NCBI GenBank assembly: GCA_964459305.1
Contig: CAYWNA010000101.1
Span: 1-41,801 of the forward strand
Source: CAYWNA01 sp964459305
Lineage (GTDB): Bacteria; Planctomycetota; Planctomycetia; Pirellulales; Pirellulaceae
Direction: 5' to 3'
DNA: 41,801 nucleotides
This document shows, piece after piece, positions 34,140 to 41,801 of this stretch. Under the pieces are notes generated by a model. It did no database searches. It worked only from the letters and a program-made list of their open reading frames with translations, and was not told the origin of the DNA. The position numbers and the translations under genes are program-made. How positions within the stretch are numbered: position 1 is the stretch's first letter; each line of letters opens with the position of its first letter.

Positions 34140-36542
34140 TCAAGAGCTGTCTCCGGATTTCGGTGACCCCGGATTTCGGACAACAAACCACAGTGCCATT
34201 ATGATGGCAGCGGCCGCTCCAACCAGGACCCCGACACGTCTTACCCAAGGGTCCACTTCAGACGAAGTCACCTGTTCCGATTGAACTGGCGCACCTGACC
34301 CAGCTTCAGGCGAACTCGCTTGTTCCGATTGAGCTGGCACATCTGGCTCCACTTCAAACGAGGTCACCCATTCCGGTTGAGCTGGCACATCTGACGAATC
34401 AAGTACCTGTTTCCACTCGACGTCCGTGAGTCGTTTGGGCGACAGGAACTCATAGTACGGCAAGATCGCTCCGCGACACAAAACCTCGCCTCTTTCCGTT
34501 GGATACAAGACGTAGATGATCTGCGGCCGCCCCACTCCTATCTCCATGTACGCTTTCTCCAACGGATCGCAAACAACACCCACGATGCGAGGAACATCAT
34601 CCCTTGGAGTCGCCGAGGGGGAAGGTATGTGGAACATTAACGGTGCGAGATGCCGCCCGTAGGTCACAATGAAGTCTCGATCCTTTTCGTCGAACCGCTC
34701 GTTATGGAGCTGCTTCTCCGCGAGCATGCGAAGGCGCGCGGACACCTTGGCCAATTCGGTCCAGAGTTCGTCAACGGGCCGGTTCCAGAGCCAGCGACCC
34801 CACCCAGCGTATTTCTTGCCCGAACGTTCGCCACGCTGTATCTGAGCCAACAGGTCTTTGGTTTTGCGTATCGCCCGGTCGAGGAATTCCTGCGCGGCCT
34901 TCGTGTCCATCGTGCCCGAGGGCATACCCATAACGTCGCGTAGGGCCAAGTCGGCGAAACGCTCACCCGTCCTTGATCTGTCGTCCAGCCCTTCACCCGA
35001 CGTCGCTTTGGCCTCGAGTACGTCCAGCAAGTTCTGCAAACGAGCGATCGCGTAGAAGTCTTCGTTGATTTCAGCGCCGGCGTGGTCAAAGAGTCTTCCC
35101 GTTCGTTTTGCCAGTTCCTCCAGTCGAGCAAAGAATAGGGGATCCGGTTCGACAAAACCAACGGGAGGCTCCCATTCCTCGCCGAGCTTCACCGCGAAGA
35201 CTTCCTTCGCCTGCAGCGACCAAGTGTGTCGCAACTGCGCCCAGCCAGCCAGGGCAGTTTGGCAACTCTTGGCCTTCCATGGACTACGGGACATAAATGC
35301 GGGCGCGTTGGGAGGTGGCGCGTCAAGCAATGTGGAAATGCAGTCCATGTAGTCGAAATACAGGCTCGATCCATCGAACAGATCGCTCGATTTCTCAATG
35401 GTTGCGAGTACTTTTTCCTTCGCTGGATCCTCGAAACGATGCTTGGCATAATCCGATCCCAAGGCAAGGCAAACCTCAAGGCCGGAGGGAAATGGGCGGT
35501 GGGGACCCGTCGTCAATCCGAAGAGAATGGCATCGGGCGTACGATGTGCCGAAATGACCCGAAGGGAAAGCGGGATTTCGCCCGGTTGAATTGCAACGGC
35601 GGTAATCTGATCGTTGATGAGTGGCCGGTGGCCTGCAGCTTTCGCCCTGCTCTTCAGAGCGTTTCGAATCTTCTCAAGGTCTCCTGATCTCGAGTCCAAC
35701 TTCAATCCAGGCGGTGCAGCCGATGCCGCTGTAATTAGATCCCAGTCATCGCGGTCGCCCAGCAGTTCTCGGAAGCACTCAAAGAACGCCACAAACTCTT
35801 TGCGTCTGGCGTCGTCGCCGGCAAACCGTTCTTCTGCGAGACCACTGCCGAGCATGACGATCGCCAACAACTGCTCGTCGTTGTCGAGGCGGAAAGGAAT
35901 CGATTGTAGCCAGCTCACGGCGCGGAAATACCGGCTCAAGCCTTCAGTCTGATCGTAGAACCCTCGCGGTCTGTAACGCGAGTAGTCGATTGCTACCAGA
36001 TAGGGATCAGAGCTCGGTCCCAGCCATTTGGGTTTGTGGACTGTGTTGGCCGCCGTGACGCGATCGACTTCCTCCAAGATCAGCGCGGCGGTCTCAGCGT
36101 CGGTTTGGAGGGGTGCCTCTCCAAGGAGCTTCATGGCCGTGCCGAGGACGATCTGCGCCCGCGCCTTGGCCGCGGCTACTAACTGTGGGTCGCCGTGGAT
36201 GTGTTGATCCGCTATTTCGAGTTTCTGCCACACAAAGCGGAGTATTGCTGGCAGCTTGGCGGAATTCGCCTGCTCCAGTCGCAACACGGACTCCTCGAGC
36301 AAGACGTGGTAGGCATTCAGGATCGAGTCCGAGGTGATGAAGACCGGCATTCTCGGCTCGATATACGGGCTGAAGACTTGAAAGACGTGTCTGTCTGTGG
36401 CAAGTATCTTGTTCCGGGCAAGCTCCCGAATTTGCTCGGAACTTAGACTTTTCTGCTTCGCGGATTGCCGCCAATCCTCCGCATGGCCAACAGAAACAAC
36501 GTGAGACAAAAGGACAAGAAAGAGGACGCGGCGATTGAACAT
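34140..36542 (-). CDS. DUF3160-family secreted protein with C-terminal membrane anchor
   Basis: This 800-residue protein has a GGGAGACG ribosome site and a signal peptide ending near GHAED. The body matches DUF3160: VFSPYIEPRMPVFITSDSIL, NAYHVLLEES and the helical ARAQIVLGTA region, then ALGSDYAKHRFE and DRDFIVTYGRHLAPLMFH. This family is known from planctomycetes and other bacteria but has no established function. Near the C-terminus are three 16-residue repeats (VPAQPEWVTSFEVEPD type), then a single hydrophobic segment (VGVLVGAAAAIIMALWFVV) and a short basic tail. It would therefore be anchored with most of the chain outside. The repeats resemble a spacer stalk. It appears monocistronic, with gene-poor flanks on both sides. 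Confidence 0.8.
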   Translation of the reverse strand: MFNRRVLFLVLLSHVVSVGHAEDWRQSAKQKSLSSEQIRELARNKILATDRHVFQVFSPYIEPRMPVFITSDSILNAYHVLLEESVLRLEQANSAKLPAILRFVWQKLEIADQHIHGDPQLVAAAKARAQIVLGTAMKLLGEAPLQTDAETAALILEEVDRVTAANTVHKPKWLGPSSDPYLVAIDYSRYRPRGFYDQTEGLSRYFRAVSWLQSIPFRLDNDEQLLAIVMLGSGLAEERFAGDDARRKEFVAFFECFRELLGDRDDWDLITAASAAPPGLKLDSRSGDLEKIRNALKSRAKAAGHRPLINDQITAVAIQPGEIPLSLRVISAHRTPDAILFGLTTGPHRPFPSGLEVCLALGSDYAKHRFEDPAKEKVLATIEKSSDLFDGSSLYFDYMDCISTLLDAPPPNAPAFMSRSPWKAKSCQTALAGWAQLRHTWSLQAKEVFAVKLGEEWEPPVGFVEPDPLFFARLEELAKRTGRLFDHAGAEINEDFYAIARLQNLLDVLEAKATSGEGLDDRSRTGERFADLALRDVMGMPSGTMDTKAAQEFLDRAIRKTKDLLAQIQRGERSGKKYAGWGRWLWNRPVDELWTELAKVSARLRMLAEKQLHNERFDEKDRDFIVTYGRHLAPLMFHIPSPSATPRDDVPRIVGVVCDPLEKAYMEIGVGRPQIIYVLYPTERGEVLCRGAILPYYEFLSPKRLTDVEWKQVLDSSDVPAQPEWVTSFEVEPDVPAQSEQASSPEAGSGAPVQSEQVTSSEVDPWVRRVGVLVGAAAAIIMALWFVVRNPGSPKSGDSS
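34254..34397 (-). repeat. 48-bp in-frame tandem repeat, three units
   Basis: Three 48-bp units (34254-34301, 34302-34349, 34350-34397) encode the 16-residue stalk repeats of the DUF3160 protein. The core TTCCGATTGAGCTGGC recurs exactly 48 bases apart with a few substitutions. Confidence 0.8.
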
Positions 36543-36684
36543 CGTTCGTCTCCCATTTGGCGATTGCTGGGCCTGTCAACACCCCCGCCCTGCTCACCGG
36601 CCCATACCATTGCGCATCCAAGGGCCAGGTTGTGCGGCTGCTTGGCTGGCCGGGCAGTCATCGGCGTCAGACCTGCAATCATCC

Positions 36685-37140
36685 TCACGTTGGCGCGCGA
36701 TAGAGCACTCGGTATCTGTCTTTCACCGCGGTCACCACGCCGATTACATCCTCGCCTCGCGCCCAGACGTTGATTTGAAGATAGACGTTTTCTGTTCGGT
36801 GGACAAGCGCCTTCTTGTGGAGGTCGGGGTGCAGCAGAGCGAGAAGGTCAGATGCCATCAGTGTGGGTTTGCCCCATCCGATTACCGAGCACCGGCGAAC
36901 AGAACCAGCACCACGCCCAAAGCCAATACACTTTTCATAGGAATCCCTGCTTTCTGCTCCATGTTCAATTGTTTCAATATATCCAACTGGGGTCATGGGG
37001 TCACGACGCTGTTCGTCGCGACGAGTCTCAGCCCGTTGAACTGCTTTTGAGATCGCGGCCTGGCTTACACCTCCGTACGGTTCGGCTAGCTGCCTAGCGG
37101 ACACACTGGTCAGCTTGCGGATGAGCTGCGATGACTTCAT
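36685..37140 (-). pseudogene. Degenerate composite ORF: possible transposase C-terminal HTH tail plus a small gene remnant
   Basis: The 151-codon frame starts at an ATGA overlap with the end of the upstream gene. Its first 45 residues (LTSVSARQLAEPYGGVSQAA, then ISKAVQRAETRRDEQ) resemble the helix-turn-helix tail found at the C-terminus of some REP-associated IS200-like transposases. The rest has no such similarity. Within it, another frame starts at an ATG near 36938 after AGGGATTCCT and encodes a signal-like MKSVLALGVVLVLFAGA before a stop. The last 57 codons (MASDLLALLHPDLHKKALVH and onward) may be its frameshifted continuation. I cannot assign a function, and the whole stretch may be non-coding. 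Confidence 0.3.
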
Positions 37141-39033
37141 TCCTCCTCAGGAACCTCCAGACGCACACGCACACGTGGACGCAGGGAGGGTGGGTTATCG
37201 TCGGTGTAGTGGTACTCGTGGACACGCCAGCGGCTGAGCGAAGGAAATGAGCCGCGAAGACGCGAGGTGACGTCGACGCCGGCGAAGTCGGCGTCGGCGC
37301 GGGCGACGGTGATTGGGCCGAACCAGACCTTGCCTTGGCTGCGAAAGCGGTACACGAGAACATTCTGCAGCGAGACCGCGCCGTCGGGCGGGGTGACCGT
37401 GGCGGTGACGGTACGCCATGTGTTGTTGAAGCGGTTGGTCAGAACGCCCGTGTCCTTGGTCACGCCGGCTTTGCGCATGCGGAAGCGGAGGATCACGTGG
37501 CAGTTGCCGCCGTCTTCGGCCTTGCCGGCCAGCGAAACCTTCAGCGGCGTCTTGGCGTTGACGCGAGCCTTTGAGCCGTAGCGGAGGACCATGTAGCCAT
37601 CGTCGAACGGCTTGAACCCGTTCGGGTCTGTGGCATCGGTCCGGTCCCTGCCGTCGTCAGCGACGATGGGCTCGGTGAAGAGGCGAGCACCGTCGTGCGG
37701 ATCGAGCACGAGCTTCATGCCGGCTTCGATCACACCGTCGTAACGGATCGTGCTGAACTGGTCGCCTACGGCTGGCTGACGTGTAGAACGACGATTCGCG
37801 TCTGTTCTCGACGATCACACGTGCGTGCATGAAGTCGCCCGGCGCGGCCTTGTCCAGGGGCAGATCTGCGGACAAACGCAGCGGCGGCTGCCGGCGTACG
37901 ATGTCCATGCCCACGTTTTCCAGAGCGAGGTGACGCCGGATGTGCAGCTTGGCCGACGGGCCACGAGTGTTCCACTTCGATCCGGGCGGGATGCCGGGGT
38001 CGTCGTTCCACGCGTTGCTCGCGGCACACCGGCCGGTGCAGTAGAAGAAGTAGCCCAGGTTGTGCGGCACACGCGTCTTGGCCAATCGCACGCATTCATC
38101 CCAAGGGCTCAGACGCATGCCGCTAGGGTGCGACACCTGCGAGAAGAACAGCCACCCGTTCTCCTTGGCCAGCTTCAGGTACCGGTTCCACACCACCGTG
38201 TTGTTCGGGTAGGCGAAGAACCCGTCGCACAGGCCCGGTTTGATGATGTCTTTCCACGACACGGGTATAAGCAATGGTGTCGACAGCGGCGTATTCTGCG
38301 CCACCATATCCAGACTCTTGAACGGCGTCATTTGGTAGTAGAATACGAGCCGGTCGCCCGATGACTTTTTCATGGCCGCGTGGATCTCGTCCATGACCTG
38401 GACGTATTTCTTGCCCCACCAGCGTCGCGTGTCGTCGTCCCATACGAGCGGCTTGCCGCGTTCGGCCTCGATCTCCTTGCGAAACCGCTCCATGGCCCAG
38501 CCGGGCTCGGCGTTTTCGCGCATTGGCGCCGCCGAGAAGTGGGCAGGCAACTCTTCGAGGAACGTCGATCCGACCACGTTCTCAGGTCGCGTGATGTGAT
38601 CGAGCACGACATGGATCTGGCGGTCGATCTCCTCCAGGACTTTCTGTCTAACGCCGGGCTTGTAGAGATAATGCCACATCGTGGCCTGGTGGCGGTTCTG
38701 TTGGCAGTCGCCTTTGCCCATGATGGGCCAGACGCGGATTAGGACCTTCAGATACGGGTTGATTTCCAGCAGCCGGTTAATCCGCTCGGTCGTCGCACGT
38801 GTGGCGCTGATGTTGCCGTAGCACAGGAACAGCCAGTCGAACCGGGCGCCGTTTAGCCCGTCGTGGAGTCCGTAGCTGCCCACGCCGAGCTTCCAGTACG
38901 AGTCTTCCGCGGGCGGCTTCGCTCCGTCCACCTCGCTGGGACACACGGCCAGCCCAAACGCGCCCAGTGTGCACGCGATGGCCATGCTCGTCCTCATCCA
39001 ACGTCTTCCGCGCGTCGTCTCATGTTGGGTCAT
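37137..39033 (-). pseudogene. Secreted hypothetical protein, frameshifted at about 37779
   Basis: The start at 39031-39033 follows GGGAGG by eight bases; an in-frame ATG seven codons earlier lacks a site. The N-terminus has an export signal. The body (YWKLGVGSYGLHDGLNGARF, LIRVWPIMGKGDCQQN, GSTFLEELPAHF) looks like a TIM-barrel-type enzyme, but I do not recognise the family. After HARVIVENRRESSFYT the frame degenerates. A second frame continues sensibly from about 37778 (QPAVGDQFSTIRYDGVIEAG) through a CBM-like beta domain (FNNTWRTVTATVTPPDG) to the stop at 37137. One extra base or a two-base loss near 37779 explains both. With it repaired the protein would have about 630 residues. It lies 158 bp downstream of the sulfatase in the same direction. 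Confidence 0.8.
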
Positions 39034-39191
39034 TCGCAATGCCTCCCGTATCATGGCTTACGCTCCATGGTAACCCTTTCCCGCCTGGCCCGAATATGGA
39101 TCTCGATCGGGGATGTCGTAGAGCACCACGGCCGCAAAGGGTCTCTCCGCTTGAAAACGTTGCGCCCTTTCACGTGTCGAACGACATTGAC

Positions 39192-40961
39192 TCAATAGCG
39201 CCCAATGCGTTCTGGTCCTGGATCGATAGAGAAAACGAACGCGTCGAAGCATTGCTTCAGGAGCTTGCCGCGAAGTTTGTGGCAATTAGGATCGTCCCAA
39301 CGGTTTCGTTCCGGTTCCGGAGAGCTAAGATCATAGAGGGCGCCGCCCTGGCCTGCGCCGTGGCGGACAATCAGGCGGTATTTGCCGTCTTCGTAATGGC
39401 TGGTCCAGACACCCTCCTCTTTGCGATTCGTGAACTGGGTCTGGGGTGCGGCCTTCACCTTGCGTCGAGCTTCTTCGGCGTTGGTCATGATGGGCATGTT
39501 CGGAAGGTTGGCTGCTACGGTCGCCTCGAAACATGCTCGTAGCATCTCGTCGCGGGCCTCGCGCGAGGCCGCATCGTCCCACAGGTTCTGGAATTCCCCG
39601 GGGTCCTTCTCCATGTCGAAAAGCTCGCCCCGTTCAATCCCGTGATAGACGCAAATCTTGTATTGGCGTGTCCTGAGCATCGTCCCGTAACTGTCCGGCC
39701 ATTGCGGGCGTGATGGGCAGGGGCCGACGCACGAGTAGAACTCGCAACGGACAGCATCCTTGTGTGTATTGGGATCGGCTTTGCCAGTCAGAATCGGCAG
39801 CAAAGATTCGCCCTGCACGTGGGACGGGGACTTGCCGGTGGCGATCTCCATGAGTGAGGGGGCGATGTCCGTCAGGTCGACCAAAGCGTCGCTGCGGAGA
39901 TTTTTCTGGAAGCAGTCCGGGGCCCAGATGATCAGCGGAACGCGAACAATACCTTCGTAGAACCGGCATCCCTTTCCTCGCATTCCGTGGTCGCCCGTCA
40001 TGTTGCCGTGGTCGGAGGTGAAAACGACGACTGTGTTGTGCTGCTGGCCGGTGTTGCTCAAGACCTTCATGAGGCGTCCCACGTTTTCATCGATCATCTC
40101 GACCATCGCCCAATACTTGGCTTGCATCACCCGTCCGTTCCGCGAATCGATCTTTTGCGGCATGCCCTGAAACATGATCTCTTCAAAGACAGTCTTCTGC
40201 TGGAGGTCCGATTCTTTCCACAACGGTCCCGGCAACGCTTCGATGTCGAATCTCTGGGCGAAATTCGGAGGGGGATCTAACGGGGGATGCGGGTCGTAGA
40301 TATTGACGCTGAAAAGCCAAGGGCGATCCTTGTTCGTCTGGATGAAATCGATCGCCCGGTCGCAGCACCAAGTCGTCTGATGTAACGGGAACTGATCTTT
40401 CCATGGAAGCCGCTTGACTTGCTTGTAGGTGTATCCCTGTGCTGCCAGCCAACGGAGATAGGCGTTCTGATCGCCGCCCTGAGAAGGGCTATGGCTGTAG
40501 TGAAAGACCGAGTAGCCATCATCCTTAGGGCGCCGTTCCGGGTTGTTCGTCATGGCAGTGGAAAGGTGCAGTTTGCCCGACAACCCGCAAGTGTATCCGG
40601 CGTCTTTCAGTAGCTTGGTAACCAGCGGAGCGGCCTCGGCCCAATACGCGGCTCCGTTCTTGCACCCGTGAACCGCGGATGGATATATCCCCGTTAGCAT
40701 GGCCGCTCGACTGGCCGTGCAGATGGGCGCTGGACAATGCGCGTGCGTAAATGCGACACCTTCGCGAACTAGACGATCGAGGTGGGGCGTCCGGAGATGG
40801 GGATTGCCGAGTTCACCAATCGTATCCCACCGCTGCTGATCCGTGCAGATCCAAAGGAAATTCGGCGGCCGCACGCCGGAGTCGTTCGGCCGATCGGCCG
40901 CTGCCTGCGACATCAAGCTGAGTGTAAATACGAAAACGAGAGGCCTAATTTGTCGATTCAT
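39192..40961 (-). CDS. Secreted sulfatase (FGly type)
   Basis: This 589-residue protein has a signal peptide ending near QAAA and an acceptable AGAGAAG site. The family features are complete. Metal-binding D41 lies in ICTDQQRWDT. The formylglycine precursor C81 lies in CTASRAAMLTG, matching C-x-(P/A)-S-R. Then come SGKLH (K130 and H132), DPHPPL and the second metal site FTSDHGNMTGDHG (D317 and H318). C81 must be oxidised by a formylglycine-generating enzyme, which is not in the window. The enzyme should remove sulfate esters, most likely from an extracellular polysaccharide, as planctomycetes commonly do with marine glycans. A C-terminal segment (VWTSHYEDGKYRLIVRHG) completes the fold. The next gene downstream is the frameshifted secreted protein. 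Confidence 0.96.
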   Translation of the reverse strand: MNRQIRPLVFVFTLSLMSQAAADRPNDSGVRPPNFLWICTDQQRWDTIGELGNPHLRTPHLDRLVREGVAFTHAHCPAPICTASRAAMLTGIYPSAVHGCKNGAAYWAEAAPLVTKLLKDAGYTCGLSGKLHLSTAMTNNPERRPKDDGYSVFHYSHSPSQGGDQNAYLRWLAAQGYTYKQVKRLPWKDQFPLHQTTWCCDRAIDFIQTNKDRPWLFSVNIYDPHPPLDPPPNFAQRFDIEALPGPLWKESDLQQKTVFEEIMFQGMPQKIDSRNGRVMQAKYWAMVEMIDENVGRLMKVLSNTGQQHNTVVVFTSDHGNMTGDHGMRGKGCRFYEGIVRVPLIIWAPDCFQKNLRSDALVDLTDIAPSLMEIATGKSPSHVQGESLLPILTGKADPNTHKDAVRCEFYSCVGPCPSRPQWPDSYGTMLRTRQYKICVYHGIERGELFDMEKDPGEFQNLWDDAASREARDEMLRACFEATVAANLPNMPIMTNAEEARRKVKAAPQTQFTNRKEEGVWTSHYEDGKYRLIVRHGAGQGGALYDLSSPEPERNRWDDPNCHKLRGKLLKQCFDAFVFSIDPGPERIGRY

Positions 40962-41126
40962 AATCTTCTCTCACTTGTCGCGGTGATTCGCACAATAAAT
41001 TCGGTTGCGAACAAAGGCCGATTACTCAACGCCCTGCTGGGCCAACGATGATTCTGGCTTCCTGCAAGCCTTCCAAGTGGACGCCCAGGCCCCTCATGAG
41101 CTGTCGGTGGTATACCACTGAGCCCG

Positions 41127-41801
41127 TCATTTCAAGTAGGAGCAAGCGTCCAACAGATAGGCACACGTGGCGGTGTTGCCTTCTCTGACCATGAAGCGGT
41201 CGGGGCCGTCCAGGCGGCCGGCTCCGTGGGGATCGAAGATAAGCAGCCCGTCGGACGTCATGCCCATCCAGCCGACCATCATGCCCGGTACATCGGGCAG
41301 TTGAGCGTTTACGGGAAAACGCTCGCCCAGATACCGCATCATGCTCACGTGCGAGGGGTTCGCGCCGAACAAATAACGTAAGACACCGTGGGCCATGTCG
41401 ACAAGTTCCTCATCCTTCAGTGCCTGGCCCACTGCGGCCAGTTGCGAGGCCAGGTTCAGTTGCGACTTGGCGGCTGCGTGGCGGAGGAACTCGCGCGATC
41501 GTCGAGTCTGACAGTAGAAATGAACGGGATAGTTGGCGAGGGGCTGACATTGTGCTGCGGTGTACCAGGTAGGCGCCAAGATCGCGATCTGATGCCGCGT
41601 TGCGTCGCTGACGATCGGACGTGCGGGCACCATCGTCCGCGGCAACCGCCCGGGGCCAATCGCGTGGATGCTCCATGAATGGAGATTTCCCGCAAACGGG
41701 ACTGAGAGGAACGTGCCAAACACCCGAGTTCCAGAACTCCGACGGCAAATGAATCTCACGCGAAGGCGCAAAGACGCGAAGGAAACTAGGGGCTTCCGGC
41801 T
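41127..41801 (-). CDS. C-terminal part of a hypothetical protein, possibly an alpha/alpha-barrel glycosidase (partial)
   Basis: The minus-strand frame is open to the right edge. The last 150 residues look genuine: YPVHFYCQTRRSREFLRHAA, ELVDMAHGVLRYLFGANPSH, VPGMMVGWMGMTSDGLLIFD, and an end at CAYLLDACSYLK. The helix pattern and the LFGANPSH step recall the C-terminal repeats of six-hairpin (GH9-like) glycosidases, but this is only a resemblance. The 5' part (SFASLRLRVRF) reads like translated intergenic repeat, and no ribosome site is visible. The real gene may therefore be disrupted or frameshifted near 41700. It is upstream of, and co-oriented with, the sulfatase gene, with a gap of about 165 bp. 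Confidence 0.45.
   Translation of the reverse strand, partial: SRKPLVSFASLRLRVRFICRRSSGTRVFGTFLSVPFAGNLHSWSIHAIGPGRLPRTMVPARPIVSDATRHQIAILAPTWYTAAQCQPLANYPVHFYCQTRRSREFLRHAAAKSQLNLASQLAAVGQALKDEELVDMAHGVLRYLFGANPSHVSMMRYLGERFPVNAQLPDVPGMMVGWMGMTSDGLLIFDPHGAGRLDGPDRFMVREGNTATCAYLLDACSYLK

Noticed and set aside
34254..34397. Regular 48-bp repeats that might suggest a CRISPR array
   Set aside because: Units are contiguous without spacers, diverged, and in frame within the DUF3160 gene.

Overview
The window looks like chromosomal DNA of a planctomycete or a close PVC relative, probably from a draft or metagenome assembly. The evidence is the moderately high GC content, many large secreted proteins with signal peptides, CxxCH proteins related to hydrazine synthase alpha, a BamB-like beta-propeller giant, a sulfatase, DUF4855 and DUF3160 proteins, a bacterial alpha-2-macroglobulin, and spacers full of palindromic elements. 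I saw no rRNA, tRNA or CRISPR array. This assignment is inference from gene content.

Layout. (1) 1-7525, all minus: a compact run of sensor histidine kinase, response regulator, STAS protein, GspE/PilB-type ATPase and GspF/PilC-type membrane protein, then two single-pass coiled-coil membrane proteins, the last cut by the left edge. It looks like a signalling-to-secretion (or type IV pilus-like) module. (2) 7781-12037, plus: a 1418-residue alpha-2-macroglobulin-like protein with an intact thioester motif, followed by palindromes and a frameshifted DUF2314 lipoprotein gene. (3) 13298-27816: two paralogous HzsA-like cytochrome/beta-propeller proteins on the minus strand. Between them lie a divergent 1580-residue propeller protein carrying a methyltransferase-like domain, a serine hydrolase, and a DUF819 membrane-protein gene broken by an internal deletion. 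(4) 28336-33895, minus: a three-gene set (DUF4855 protein, GDPD phosphodiesterase, clan-A-like glycoside hydrolase) of secreted, probably carbohydrate-directed enzymes. (5) 34140-41801, minus: a DUF3160 protein, a degenerate ORF that may carry a transposase tail, a frameshifted secreted protein, an FGly-type sulfatase, and a partial gene at the right edge.

The spacers hold several distinct palindromic families. The best is a 129-bp MITE-like element with 17-bp perfect terminal inverted repeats and a perfect 8-bp target duplication, inserted inside an older palindrome (24397-24611). Three genes are clearly interrupted, at about 12627, 22422 and 37779. That means either real gene decay or consensus errors. 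Nothing here is a proven new system; the strongest candidates are the kinase-STAS-ATPase operon, the propeller/methyltransferase fusion, the HzsA-like pair and the nested MITE.
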